In this document: one piece after another, positions 40,389 through 49,344 of the stretch | How the letters are laid out: each line of letters starts with the position of its first letter | Numbering within the stretch: position 1 is the first letter of the stretch | Source: JBBQSN01 sp963825505 | GTDB lineage: Bacteria; Actinomycetota; Actinomycetes; Actinomycetales; CAWJMD01 | Assembly (NCBI GenBank): GCA_963825505.1 | Contig: CAWGTL010000024.1 | Location: forward strand, 124,001-188,000 | Length of the DNA: 64,000 nt | Reading direction: 5' to 3' | The notes under the pieces: generated by a model | What the model saw: only the letters and a program-made list of their open reading frames with translations | Told to the model about the DNA's origin: nothing | The model's database searches: none | Position numbers and translations under genes: made by a program

Positions 40389-42161
40389 GTGACGACGTCC
40401 GCCGGATGCGGCAGGGTGTGGGGCGTGACGACCTCACCCCCCACCCCGGCCCCCACCACGGGCGACGCGCCGCGCAGCGGCAGCACGCCCGACCAGCTCG
40501 TCGAGAGGCACCGCGAGCTGCTCGACCAGGCGCTCGCCGCCATCGGCAGCCGCGAGTACTGGAGCCGCTTCCCGGAGTCGCCGTCCCCCCGGGTCTACGG
40601 CGAGGACGCCGCGCCGGCGGGTGAGGCCGCCTACCGCGCCCACCTCGACGGCCGGTACGAGGCGCTCGCGAGCCAGCCGGAGCCGTCCGGCTGGGTCGGC
40701 TCGGAGGTCTCGCCCTACGGCCCGGTGCTGGGCACCACCTACCCCCACTACGGCGAGGACGACCTCGACGCCCTCCTCGAGCAGGTCGGCGCGGGCGTCC
40801 CCGCCTGGCGGGCGGCTGGTCCGCTGGCGCGCGCCGCCGTCTGCGCCGAGATCCTGGTGCGGATCAACGCGCGCAGCTTCGAGATGGCGCACGCCGTCAT
40901 GCACACCACCGGCCAGCCGTTCGTGATGTCGTTCCAGGCCGCCGGGCCGCACGCGCAGGACCGCGCGCTCGAGGCCGTCGCGTACGCGCTCTCCGAGCAG
41001 CAGCGGGTGCCCGCCGAGGCCACCTGGAGCAAGCCCGGCAAGGGCGACCCGCTGGTGATGACCAAGCGGTTCCACGTGGTGGGTCGCGGCACCGGCCTGG
41101 TGATCGGCTGCAACACCTTCCCCACCTGGAACTCCTACCCGGGGCTGTTCGCGTCCCTCGCCACGGCCAACGCCGTCGTGGTCAAGCCGCACCCGCGCGC
41201 CGTCCTGCCGCTCGCGATCTCGGTCGAGGTCGCCCGGGAGGTGCTGGCGGAGACCGGCTTCGACCCGAACCTCGTCGTGCTCGCGGCCGAGGAGGACGGC
41301 GAGGGCCTGGCGAAGCCGCTCGCGCTGCACCCCCGGATCGGCGTCGTCGACTACACCGGAGGACCCGGCTTCGGCGACTGGCTGGAGCGCAACGTGCACC
41401 AGGCCGTCGTCTACACCGAGAAGGCCGGTCTCAACACGGTCGTCGTCGACTCCACCGACGACATCGGCGGCCTCGCGCAGAACCTGGCCTTCTCGTTCAG
41501 CCTCTACTCGGGCCAGATGTGCACGGCACCGCAGAACGTCTACGTGCCGGCCGACGGCATCGACACCGACGCGGGCCACCTGTCGGTCGACGAGCTCGGG
41601 GAGCGGATCTCGGCCGCGGTGCAGCGCCTCACCGGTGACGACGCCCGCGCCGTCGGCCTGCTCGGCGCTGCCGTGAACCCCGACGTGGTGTCCCGCGCCG
41701 ACGGCGCCGGCGACCTCGGCACCACCGTGCTCGCGTCCCGCGCGGTGACCCACCCCGACTTCCCCGACGCCACCGTGCGCACGCCGGCGGTGATCGCCGT
41801 CGACGCCGCCGACACCGACGTCTACACCCGGGAGTGCTTCGGCCCGGTGGCGTTCCTCATCCGCACCTCGGGCACCGACGAGTCGCTGCGGCTGTTCCGT
41901 GACACCGTCCGCGAGCACGGCGCGATGACGGCCTCGGTGTACTCCACCTCGGAGGACGTGCTCGACGCGGCCGAGCAGGCGGCGATCGACGCCGGCGTCG
42001 CGCTGTCGATGAACCTCACCGGCCAGGTGTTCGTCAACCAGTCGGCGGCGTTCAGCGACTTCCACGGCACCGGGGCCAACCCGGCCGCCAACGCCACGCT
42101 CACCGACGGCCACTACGTCTCGGGGCGGTTCCGGGTGGTGCAGTCGCGCCGGCACGCCTGA
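40389..42161 (+). CDS. paaN: Phenylacetic acid degradation protein PaaN (aldehyde dehydrogenase-like)
   Basis: 590 residues from GTG 40389 (GGGGAGG five bases upstream; GTG 40425 is a later alternative). The N-terminal ERHRELLDQALAAIGSREYWSRFPESPSPRVYGE is the PaaN-specific region; the aldehyde dehydrogenase core follows, with VIGCNTFPTWNSYPGLFAS, FTEKAGLNTV-like block YTEKAGLNTVVVD and the active-site Cys in SGQMCTAPQNVYVP. PaaN oxidises the ring-opened semialdehyde in the aerobic hybrid phenylacetate pathway. Divergent from paaH-paaI with about 35 bases between starts. The ring-epoxidase genes paaABCDE are not in the window. Confidence 0.88.
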   Translation: MTTSAGCGRVWGVTTSPPTPAPTTGDAPRSGSTPDQLVERHRELLDQALAAIGSREYWSRFPESPSPRVYGEDAAPAGEAAYRAHLDGRYEALASQPEPSGWVGSEVSPYGPVLGTTYPHYGEDDLDALLEQVGAGVPAWRAAGPLARAAVCAEILVRINARSFEMAHAVMHTTGQPFVMSFQAAGPHAQDRALEAVAYALSEQQRVPAEATWSKPGKGDPLVMTKRFHVVGRGTGLVIGCNTFPTWNSYPGLFASLATANAVVVKPHPRAVLPLAISVEVAREVLAETGFDPNLVVLAAEEDGEGLAKPLALHPRIGVVDYTGGPGFGDWLERNVHQAVVYTEKAGLNTVVVDSTDDIGGLAQNLAFSFSLYSGQMCTAPQNVYVPADGIDTDAGHLSVDELGERISAAVQRLTGDDARAVGLLGAAVNPDVVSRADGAGDLGTTVLASRAVTHPDFPDATVRTPAVIAVDAADTDVYTRECFGPVAFLIRTSGTDESLRLFRDTVREHGAMTASVYSTSEDVLDAAEQAAIDAGVALSMNLTGQVFVNQSAAFSDFHGTGANPAANATLTDGHYVSGRFRVVQSRRHA

Positions 42162-42182
42162 TCCCCGCAGACCGGGACCCGG

Positions 42183-42222
42183 CGGCGAGGGGTCCCGCGG
42201 CGAGGGGTCCCGCGGCGAGGGC
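42183..42222. repeat. 15-bp tandem repeat in a convergent intergenic gap
   Basis: CGGCGAGGGGTCCCG at 42183-42197 and 42198-42212, then a partial copy to 42222. It fills most of the 63 bases between the convergent stops of paaN and the holin-like gene. Each unit contains the small palindrome GGGGTCCC, so the RNA may fold, but no clear terminator is seen. Confidence 0.7.
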
Positions 42223-42224
42223 GC

Positions 42225-42614
42225 TCAGTCGTCCTTGCCGTCGGGCAGCACGAGGTTGAGCACCAGGCTCACGAACGTCACCACGACCGCGCCGAGCACG
42301 GCCGACCAGAAGAACTCGTCGACCACGAACGTCAGCGGCGTCGCCTCGGAGATCCACGAGGTGATCTGGAGCATGAACGCGTTGACGACGAAGCTGAACA
42401 GCCCGAGGGTCAGCAGGTAGAGCGGCAGAGTCAGCAGCTTCACCACCGGCTTCACGATCGCGTTGACCAGGCCGAACAGCAGCCCGATCACGAGGAACGT
42501 CAGGGCCGTCTGCCACCACTCGTCACCGGCGGCCACGGTGAGACCAGGGACGACCAGCGTCGCCACCCAGATCGCCACGGCGTTCACCACGACCTTGATC
42601 GTGAACGACTTCAT
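42225..42614 (-). CDS. Phage-holin-like four-helix membrane protein (PF04020/YvlD type)
   Basis: 129 residues with four helices: FTIKVVVNAVAIWVATLVVPGL, WWQTALTFLVIGLLFGLVNAIVKPV, LLTLPLYLLTLGLFSFVVNAFMLQI and FFWSAVLGAVVVTFVSLVLNLVL. GLVNAIVKPVVKLLTLPLYLLTLGLF is the family signature. Despite the holin name these are chromosomal proteins of unknown function, often in envelope-stress regulons. ATG 42614 follows CAGGCT by 8 nt on the minus strand. Confidence 0.85.
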   Translation of the reverse strand: MKSFTIKVVVNAVAIWVATLVVPGLTVAAGDEWWQTALTFLVIGLLFGLVNAIVKPVVKLLTLPLYLLTLGLFSFVVNAFMLQITSWISEATPLTFVVDEFFWSAVLGAVVVTFVSLVLNLVLPDGKDD

Positions 42615-42719
42615 GGGCGCCAGCCTGCCACGACCGCGACGAAAGTCGGGGGCAGGTGCGGGTCAGGACGAGACCGACGTCGGACGCGGCGCCCGCCCGC
42701 GCACCGACACGCTGGTCGC

Positions 42720-43505
42720 ATGAGCACACCACCGCCTGCCGCCGTGCCCGCCCTGTCAGCCAGGGCGCTCACCAAGACCTACGGACGCGGCGAGGCCGCC
42801 GTCACCGCCCTGCGCGGGGTCGACGTCGACATCGCCCGCGGCGCCTTCACCGCCGTGATGGGGCCGTCCGGCTCCGGCAAGTCCACGCTGCTGCACTGCC
42901 TCGCAGGCCTCGACACCGTGACGTCCGGCTCGGTCTGGCTCGGGGGGACCGAGCTGACGTCGCTGTCCGACCAGGAGCTGACCCTGCTGCGCCGCAAGCG
43001 GATCGGGTTCGTCTTCCAGGCCTTCAACCTGCTGCCGATGCTCACCGCCGAGCAGAACGTGCTGCTGCCGCTCGACCTCGCCGGCCGCCGCAGCACCCGA
43101 GCCGACGGCTCGGACCCGCGCACCGACGGCACCCTGGCGCACCTGTCCGAGACGCTCGGCATCGCCGACCGGATGACGCACCGTCCCGGCGAGCTGTCCG
43201 GCGGCCAGCAGCAGCGCGTGGCGATCGCCCGCGCCCTGGTGACCCGGCCCGACGTCGTCGTGGCCGACGAGCCGACCGGCAACCTCGACTCGCACGCCGG
43301 CGCCGAGGTGCTGGCGCTGCTGCGCCAGCGCGTGACCGAGTTCGGCGAGACCGTCGTCATGGTCACGCACGACCCGGTCGCGGCGTCGTACGCCGACCGC
43401 GTGCTGCTGATGGCCGACGGCGTGGTGGCGGGCGAGCTGCTCTCGCCGACCGCCGAGCAGGTGCTCGCCGCCACCTCCGGTGCCGTGGTGGGTGCGTCGC
43501 GGTGA
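42720..43505 (+). CDS. ABC transporter ATP-binding protein (MacB/LolD type)
   Basis: 261 residues from ATG 42720. Walker A GPSGSGKST at 48-56, RIGFVFQAFNLLPMLTAEQNV, LSGGQQQRVAIARAL, Walker B VVVADEPTGNLDS and the H-loop VMVTHDPVAASYADR are intact. The QAFNLLPMLTAxENV form is typical of mechanotransmission ABC systems that work with FtsX-like permeases to move lipoproteins, antimicrobials or signals rather than pump through the membrane. The stop overlaps the permease start as GTGA. Confidence 0.92.
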   Translation: MSTPPPAAVPALSARALTKTYGRGEAAVTALRGVDVDIARGAFTAVMGPSGSGKSTLLHCLAGLDTVTSGSVWLGGTELTSLSDQELTLLRRKRIGFVFQAFNLLPMLTAEQNVLLPLDLAGRRSTRADGSDPRTDGTLAHLSETLGIADRMTHRPGELSGGQQQRVAIARALVTRPDVVVADEPTGNLDSHAGAEVLALLRQRVTEFGETVVMVTHDPVAASYADRVLLMADGVVAGELLSPTAEQVLAATSGAVVGASR

Positions 43506-46132
43506 TCAGCGCCACCACCTGGGCGCGGCTGCGCGCCGACGCCGGACGCCTCACCGCGGCCGGTATCGCCATCGTCCTCGGCACCGGGTTCGCCGCGGCC
43601 GTGCTGATGGCCAACGGGATCGTCGAGCGCACCGCGTTCGCGAGCGTGAACACCGGCCTCGCCGGCGCCGACGTCGTCGTCACGGGGGGCGACGTCGACG
43701 GCATGGTCGTCCCGCTCGACGACGACGCCGCCGAGGAGGTGGGCGAGCTGGACGGGGTGCAGGTCGCCGCCGTCACCACGTCGACCTACGCCTCGGTCGT
43801 CAACGGCGCCCGCAGCGACGTCATCGTCGTGGCGGACGTGCCGGCGCTGCCCGGCTTCCGCACGCCGGTGCCGCTGGAGGGCCGGCTGGCCACGGCGGAC
43901 GGCGAGATCGCGGTGAGCGAGTCGGTCGCCGAGCGGCTGCGGACCGGCGTGGGCGACGAGATCTCCGTCCAGCTCTACGACTTCTCCGCGGCCGACGGCG
44001 AGGGCATGCCGCCGCTGGTGGAGCAGCCGCTCCTGGTCGTCGGGATCACGCCGGGCGGGCTGGCGTCCTCGATCGGCGCGAGCGGCTCGGGCCTGGTCAC
44101 CGCGGGGACGATCGACGGCTGGGACGAGGTGCAGGACAGCGAGGGCGGCGGGCCGGAGAAGCTGCTCGTCGCGGCGGACGAGGGCGTGAGCCCCGAGGTC
44201 CTGCGCGACCGCGTGGTCGAGGCGCTGCCCGGCACCACGGTCCGCACCTCCGACGAGGAGGCGCAGGCGACCATCTCCGACCTGCTCGACGGCGTCGACA
44301 TCCTCACCGCGATGGCGCTCGGCTTCGCCGCGCTCGCGATGTTCGTCGCCGGCTTCGTCATCACCAACACCTTCGCCGTCCTGGTGGCCCAGCGGACCCG
44401 GCAGCTCGCGCTGCTGCGCTGCGTCGGCGCCACCAAGGGGCAGGTGCGCCGTGAGGTGCTCGGCCAGGCGGCCGTGCTGGGGTTCGTCGCGTCGGTGCTC
44501 GGCCTGGTGGTCGGCACCGGGCTGGCGACGGTGGGGGCGACGCTCGTGGCCCGCTCGCAGCCGCAGCTCGACCTGCCCGGCACCGCGTGGCCCGACCTGC
44601 TCGCGGTGCTCGTGCCGGTCGGCGCGGGCGTCCTGGTGACGGTGGGCGCGGCGCTCGCCCCGGCCCGCGCGGCCACCCGGGTCTCGCCGCTGGCCGCCCT
44701 GCGTCCGGCCGACGGCCCCGACCTGCGGAAGCGAGCGTCGTGGCTGCGGGTGGTGCTCGCGGTCGGCCTGCTCGGCCTCGGCGGCGCCGGCCTCGCCCTC
44801 GGTCTGTCGACGGCGTCGGACGGCAGCACCACCGGAGCCCTCGTGGCGGCCGTGGGTGGTGGCGTCTCCTTCGCCGGCGTCCTGGTGGGCGCGCTGTTCG
44901 TCGTCCCGCCGATGGTGTCCGGTGCGGGCGGGCTGCTGGCCCGGCTCGTGCCGGGCGACGCCGGCGCCGCGGTGAAGCTGGCCGCCGTCAACGGCGTGCG
45001 CAACCCACGTCGCACCACCAGCACCGCGGCCGCGCTGCTGATCGGCGTGACGCTGGTGTCGACCGTCGCGGTCGGCGCCGCCACCACCCAGGCCAGCCTG
45101 CTGAAGGTGTTCGACCAGGAGTGGCCGGTCGACGTCTCGGTCGGCGGCTCTGACCAGGCCGACTACGGCACCGAGGTCGAGCCCCCGCTCGACGACGCGC
45201 TGGTCGCGGCCGTCACCGGCGTCGGCGACGTGGCCGAGAGCGAGCAGCTGCTCGGCTCCCGGGCGGTCGTGCTGCTGCCCGGCCAGAGCGAGGGTGTCGA
45301 CCTCCAGGTGCGCGGGGTCGACCCCGACCGCGGCCGGCTGATCACCGAGGCCCCGGCCGCCCTGGCGGCGCTCGCCGACGGCACCGCCGTGGTGCCGGGC
45401 GACCTCGCCGAGGAGATCGGGCTCGAGGACGGTCAGCCGCTGACGCTCCAGCGCGAGGGCGGCGGCGAGCTGGCGGTCACCGCCGCGGTGTCGGACATCG
45501 GCGGCCGGGCGCTGGTGCTGTCGCGCGACGACCTCACCACGCTCGACCCGCAGGCCCCGGTCACCCGGGTCTGGCTCGACCTCGACGACGCCCTCGCCAC
45601 CGGCGACCCGGCCGAGGCGGTCGCGGCGGTCGACCGGGTCCGCGACGCCGTCAGCGAGGCGGCGGCCGGCTCGGTGCGGGTCGAGGGGGCGGCGGCCGAG
45701 CGGGCCTCGTTCCAGCAGGTGATCGACACCCTGCTGCGGGTGCTCACCGGCCTGCTCGCGGTGACCGTCCTGATCGCGGTCGTCGGCGTCGCCAACACGC
45801 TCAGCCTGTCGGTGGTGGAGCGGACGCGGGAGTCCGCGCTGCTGCGGGCGCTGGGCCTGACCCGGCGCCAGCTGCGGGGGACGCTGGCCGCCGAGGGCGT
45901 GCTGCTGGCCGGCGCGGGGACCGTGCTCGGGCTGGTGCTCGGCGGCGTCTACGGCTGGCTCGGCGCGGCCTCGGTGCTGAACGCGGTGACCTCGGGCGGG
46001 GTGCAGCCCGACCTGCCGCTCGGGCGCCTCGCGCTGGTGGTGGTGGGTGCCGTGGCGGCCGGCCTGACGGCCTCGGTGCTGCCCGGACGGCGGGCGGCGA
46101 AGGCGGCCCCGGTGGCGGCCCTGGCCGAGTAG
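43502..46132 (+). CDS. FtsX-like ABC transporter permease (duplicated MacB-type)
   Basis: 876 residues. N-terminal helix ITAAGIAIVLGTGFAAAVLMANGIV-like anchor, a MacB-type extracytoplasmic domain (about residues 50-270), then three helices with the FtsX core ALAMFVAGFVITNTFAVLVAQRTRQLALLRCVGATKGQVRREVLGQA. A second copy of the unit follows: helices, a second periplasmic-type domain (DVSVGGSDQ...), and VVGVANTLSLSVVERTRESALLRALGLTRRQLRGTLAAEGV. This two-unit architecture is standard for actinobacterial FtsX permeases. Substrate unknown; a strong hairpin follows the stop. Confidence 0.9.
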   Translation: MISATTWARLRADAGRLTAAGIAIVLGTGFAAAVLMANGIVERTAFASVNTGLAGADVVVTGGDVDGMVVPLDDDAAEEVGELDGVQVAAVTTSTYASVVNGARSDVIVVADVPALPGFRTPVPLEGRLATADGEIAVSESVAERLRTGVGDEISVQLYDFSAADGEGMPPLVEQPLLVVGITPGGLASSIGASGSGLVTAGTIDGWDEVQDSEGGGPEKLLVAADEGVSPEVLRDRVVEALPGTTVRTSDEEAQATISDLLDGVDILTAMALGFAALAMFVAGFVITNTFAVLVAQRTRQLALLRCVGATKGQVRREVLGQAAVLGFVASVLGLVVGTGLATVGATLVARSQPQLDLPGTAWPDLLAVLVPVGAGVLVTVGAALAPARAATRVSPLAALRPADGPDLRKRASWLRVVLAVGLLGLGGAGLALGLSTASDGSTTGALVAAVGGGVSFAGVLVGALFVVPPMVSGAGGLLARLVPGDAGAAVKLAAVNGVRNPRRTTSTAAALLIGVTLVSTVAVGAATTQASLLKVFDQEWPVDVSVGGSDQADYGTEVEPPLDDALVAAVTGVGDVAESEQLLGSRAVVLLPGQSEGVDLQVRGVDPDRGRLITEAPAALAALADGTAVVPGDLAEEIGLEDGQPLTLQREGGGELAVTAAVSDIGGRALVLSRDDLTTLDPQAPVTRVWLDLDDALATGDPAEAVAAVDRVRDAVSEAAAGSVRVEGAAAERASFQQVIDTLLRVLTGLLAVTVLIAVVGVANTLSLSVVERTRESALLRALGLTRRQLRGTLAAEGVLLAGAGTVLGLVLGGVYGWLGAASVLNAVTSGGVQPDLPLGRLALVVVGAVAAGLTASVLPGRRAAKAAPVAALAE

Positions 46133-46140
46133 CGCGACCA

Positions 46141-46180
46141 GTCACCACCTCGCCAGCTCCGGGCCGGGCGAGGTGGTGAC
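46141..46180 (+). terminator. Strong hairpin terminator after the FtsX permease gene
   Basis: GTCACCACCTCGCC (46141-46154) and GGCGAGGTGGTGAC (46167-46180) are perfect 14-bp arms around a 12-base loop, 8 bases after the stop codon. There is no U-run, as usual for high-GC Actinobacteria. It separates the ABC operon from the next promoter (TAGGGT at 46195). Confidence 0.7.
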
Positions 46181-46207
46181 AGCTCGTGCGCACGTAGGGT
46201 GCTCGCC

Positions 46208-47320
46208 ATGGCCGATGACAGCGTCCCGACCAGCACCACCGACGAGGTCCGCCCGCGGCTGCGCGCCGCGCTCGACGCCGTCCCGTCGTACAAGCCGGGA
46301 CGCCCGCCCGCCCCGGTGGAGGGCGTGACGGCGTACAAGATCAGCTCGAACGAGAACCCGTACCCGCCGCTGCCGTCGGTGCTCGAGGTGGTGCAGCAGG
46401 CCGCCGCGCAGATGAACCGCTACCCCGACATGGCGTGCACCGCGCTGCACGAGGCGCTGGCCCGGTACCTGGGCGTGCCGGTCGACTGCGTGGCCACGGG
46501 GACGGGCAGCGTCGGCGTCCTCGGTCAGGTGCTCGCCGCCACGTGCGCCGACGGCGACGAGGTCGTCTACGCGTGGCGCTCGTTCGAGGCGTACCCGATC
46601 GTCGTGGGCATCAGCGGGGCCACGGCGGTCCCCGTCCCGGTCACCCACGACGGCCGGCACGACCTGGCCGCGATGGCCGACGCGATCACCGAGCGCACCC
46701 GGCTGGTGCTGGTGTGCACGCCGAACAACCCCACCGGCCCGTCGGTCGAGGCGCAGGAGCTCGAGGACCTCCTCGCCCGCGTCCCCGGTGACGTGCTGGT
46801 CGTCATCGACGAGGCGTACCGCGAGTTCGTCCGCGACGAGAAGGCGCCGGACGCGATGGAGGTGTGGCGCACGCACCCGAACGTCGCCGTGCTGCGCACG
46901 TTCTCCAAGGCGTACGGGCTGGCCGGCCTGCGGGTCGGCTACGCCGTGGCCCACCCGCACCTCGCCGACGCGCTGCGCAAGACCGCCGTCCCGTTCGGCG
47001 TCTCGGCGATGGCCCAGGACGCGGCCGTGGCCTCGCTGGCGGCCGAGGACGAGCTGCTGGAGCGGGTCGAGGCGCTGGTCGCCGAGCGCACCCGGGTGCT
47101 CGAGGCGCTGCGCGGACAGGGCTGGGAGGTGCCGGACAGCCAGGCCAACTTCGTGTGGCTGCCGCTGGGCGGGTCGTCGACGGCGTTCGCGGCGCGGTGC
47201 GCGGCGGTCGGGTTGTCGGTGCGGCCCTTCGACGGCGACGGCGTGCGCTGCACGATCGCCGAGCCGGAGGCGAACGACCGGCTGATCGAGGTCTGCGGGG
47301 AGTACCGCGCGCTGGGGTGA
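46208..47320 (+). CDS. hisC: Histidinol-phosphate aminotransferase-like enzyme
   Basis: 370 residues from ATG 46208, 8 nt after TAGGGT (46195-46200), so probably leaderless; GTG 46199 would overlap the promoter. Class I/II aminotransferase: KISSNENPYPPLPSVLEVV, RYPDMACTALHEALARYL, VCTPNNPTGP, VVIDEAYREF and the PLP-binding Lys in TFSKAYGLAGLRVGYAV. Homologues are annotated as HisC or as phenylalanine/aromatic aminotransferase (PatA, HisC2 of mycobacteria); as the gene is not in a his operon, an aromatic substrate is quite possible. Confidence 0.85.
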   Translation: MADDSVPTSTTDEVRPRLRAALDAVPSYKPGRPPAPVEGVTAYKISSNENPYPPLPSVLEVVQQAAAQMNRYPDMACTALHEALARYLGVPVDCVATGTGSVGVLGQVLAATCADGDEVVYAWRSFEAYPIVVGISGATAVPVPVTHDGRHDLAAMADAITERTRLVLVCTPNNPTGPSVEAQELEDLLARVPGDVLVVIDEAYREFVRDEKAPDAMEVWRTHPNVAVLRTFSKAYGLAGLRVGYAVAHPHLADALRKTAVPFGVSAMAQDAAVASLAAEDELLERVEALVAERTRVLEALRGQGWEVPDSQANFVWLPLGGSSTAFAARCAAVGLSVRPFDGDGVRCTIAEPEANDRLIEVCGEYRALG

Positions 47321-47426
47321 GCCACGGCACTCCGGTTGGACGCGCGGTGCGGGCGTCCGGGGAGCACGCTGGGAGGGTCCGGCCGCGTCGCCGCGGCCAC
47401 CCCGCGCACGTCTTCCAGGAGGCCCC

Positions 47427-47926
47427 ATGTCCACCGACGCCATCGTCGTCCTCAAGGACGACCACAAGCGCATCCGACGCCTGTTCCGCGACTTCCAGAA
47501 GGCCGGCGAGAACGCCACGGCCACCAAGGGCAGGCTCGCGGCGAAGATCATCGAGGAGCTGACGGTGCACACCTACCTCGAGAACGAGGTGATGTACCCG
47601 GAGGTCCGCCGGCTCCTGCCCGAGCTCGAGGACGACGTGCTGGAGTCCTACGAGGAGCACCACGTCGCCGACGTGCTGTGCATGGAGCTCGCCGCGATGA
47701 CCCCGACGCCGAGCGCTTCGACGCCAAGATGACGGTGCTGATCGAGAACGTCACGCACCACATCGAGGAGGAGGAGCAGGACTGGTTCCCGAAGGTCCGC
47801 GCCGGCCTCAGCCGCACCCAGCTGCGCGACATCGGCTCCCAGATGAACGAGATGCGTCCCGGCGCCCCGAAGAGCCCGGCCCAGCCCAGCGCGCTGAAGA
47901 AGGTCGTCGACGCCGTCATCGCGTAG
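47427..47926 (+). pseudogene. Hemerythrin HHE-domain protein, frameshifted
   Basis: ATG 47427 (AGGAGG upstream) gives MSTDAIVVLKDDHKRIRRLF and a helical bundle with the iron ligands of HHE proteins: DDHKRI, HTYLENEVMYPEV, YEEHHVADVL. At ELAAMTP the frame is lost; the adjacent frame continues DAERFDAKMTVLIENVTHHIEEEEQDWFPKV, with further His/Glu ligands, to the stop at 47926. One missing C in the run near 47702-47705 accounts for it. Hemerythrin-like proteins bind a di-iron centre and O2 or NO and protect against oxidative stress. Probably intact in the organism. Confidence 0.8.
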
Positions 47927-48192
47927 CGATCCTTCGTGCGGGGCCCCGCGTCGCTCGTCCCAGCCACGCCTCGGGCTCGCCCTCGTGCGGTGGGCTGAGC
48001 AGAGGCGGCGGTGGGACGAGCCAGGGTCGTCTCGACAGGCGGTACGGTGTGCTGCGAGGCGGCGGTCACAGGTGATCGGCGCCACCCCGCGACCAGCGTG
48101 CCGGCCACCCCGGAGGCCGGAGGCGGGGCACCCGCAGTCAGCACCGCTGCACCAGGCGACCCCTGGTGCCGGCGACGACGAAGGAGACCCCT
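47927..48192 (+). other. Intergenic region with long-span inverted repeat and candidate promoter for bkdABC
   Basis: GCTCGTCCCA (47953-47962) and TGGGACGAGC (48012-48021) are perfect 10-bp inverted arms 49 bases apart, possibly a terminator or operator. TACGGT at 48043-48048 is a possible -10 element, which would give the bkd operon a leader of about 140 bases. Nothing else is recognised; no small ORF with a ribosome site was found. Confidence 0.35.
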
Positions 48193-49344
48193 GTGACCGA
48201 CACCGCTGTCGGCGCCGGCCGGTCCCGCCTGGACGGCGGCCCGGACCTGGTGCAGCTGCTCACCCCCGAGGGCGAGCGCCTGGAGCACCCCGACTACTCG
48301 CCCCTGGTCGAGCACCTGACGGCCGAGGACCTGCGCGGCATGTACCGCGACCTCGTGCTGGTGCGCCGGGCCGACGCCGAGGCCACCGCGCTGCAGCGCC
48401 AGGGCGAGCTCGGCATCTGGGTCAGCCTGCTGGGCCAGGAGGCCGCGCAGATCGGCTCCGGTCGCGCGACCCGCAAGCAGGACTACGTCTTCCCGACCTA
48501 CCGCGAGCACGGCGTCGCCTGGACCCGCGACGTCGACCCGGTGACGCTGCTCGGGCTGTACCGCGGGGTCAACCAGGGCGGCTGGGACCCCACCGAGAAC
48601 AACTTCCACCTGTACACGATCGTCATCGGCTCCCAGACCCTGCACGCCACCGGCTACGCGATGGGCATCCAGCGCGACGGTGCCGTCGGCACGGGCGACC
48701 CGGACCGCGACGCCGCCGTCATCGCCTACTTCGGTGACGGCGCCAGCGCGCAGGGCGACGTCAACGAGGCGTTCGTCTACGCGTCGGTGTTCAACGCCCC
48801 GGTGGTGTTCTTCTGCCAGAACAACCAGTGGGCGATCTCGGAGCCGAACGAGCGGCAGACCCGGATCCCGCTGTACCAGCGCGCCCGCGGCTTCGGCTTC
48901 CCCGGCGTGCGGGTCGACGGCAACGACGTGCTGGCCACCTACGCCGTCACCACCCAGGCGCTCGACCGCGCGCGCAACGGCGAGGGCCCGACCCTGATCG
49001 AGGCGTTCACCTACCGGATGGGCGCGCACACCACGTCCGACGACCCGACCCGGTACCGGATCGAGGCCGAGGTCGAGGAGTGGAAGCTCAAGGACCCGAT
49101 CGCCCGGCTGAAGGCGTACCTGGCCCGCGGCGGCGACGCCGACCAGGACTTCTTCGACCAGATCGACGCCGAGGCCGACGAGCTCGCGGTGCACGTCCGC
49201 AAGGGCTGCCTGGAGATGCCCAACCCGGACCCGGACGAGATGTTCGAGCACGCCTACCGCGAGCCGTACCCGCTCGTCGACCAGGAGCGGGCGTGGTTCG
49301 CGCAGTACCACGCGTCCTTCGAGGGAGAGGGTGCTGACACGTGA
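48193..49344 (+). CDS. bkdA: 2-oxoacid dehydrogenase E1 alpha subunit (branched-chain type)
   Basis: 383 residues from GTG 48193 (AAGGAGA six bases upstream). The TPP-binding motif GDGASAQGDVNEAFVYASVFNAPVVFFCQNNQW is complete, and the phosphorylation-loop-like YRMGAHTTSDDPTRYR is present. QGELGIWVSLLGQEAAQIGSG and FPTYREHGVAW resemble mycobacterial BkdA (formerly PdhA). With BkdB it decarboxylates 2-oxoisovalerate and related acids. The stop overlaps bkdB as GTGA. A pyruvate dehydrogenase role cannot be excluded by sequence alone. Confidence 0.85.
   Translation: MTDTAVGAGRSRLDGGPDLVQLLTPEGERLEHPDYSPLVEHLTAEDLRGMYRDLVLVRRADAEATALQRQGELGIWVSLLGQEAAQIGSGRATRKQDYVFPTYREHGVAWTRDVDPVTLLGLYRGVNQGGWDPTENNFHLYTIVIGSQTLHATGYAMGIQRDGAVGTGDPDRDAAVIAYFGDGASAQGDVNEAFVYASVFNAPVVFFCQNNQWAISEPNERQTRIPLYQRARGFGFPGVRVDGNDVLATYAVTTQALDRARNGEGPTLIEAFTYRMGAHTTSDDPTRYRIEAEVEEWKLKDPIARLKAYLARGGDADQDFFDQIDAEADELAVHVRKGCLEMPNPDPDEMFEHAYREPYPLVDQERAWFAQYHASFEGEGADT

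Noticed and set aside
42225..42614. Prophage signal from the holin-like gene
   Set aside because: This PF04020-type protein is a chromosomal membrane family; no phage structural, integrase or lysis genes are nearby.
46135..46180. Riboswitch upstream of the hisC-like gene
   Set aside because: The structure is a simple perfect hairpin before the likely promoter (46195), so it is not in the hisC transcript; a terminator for the upstream gene fits better.
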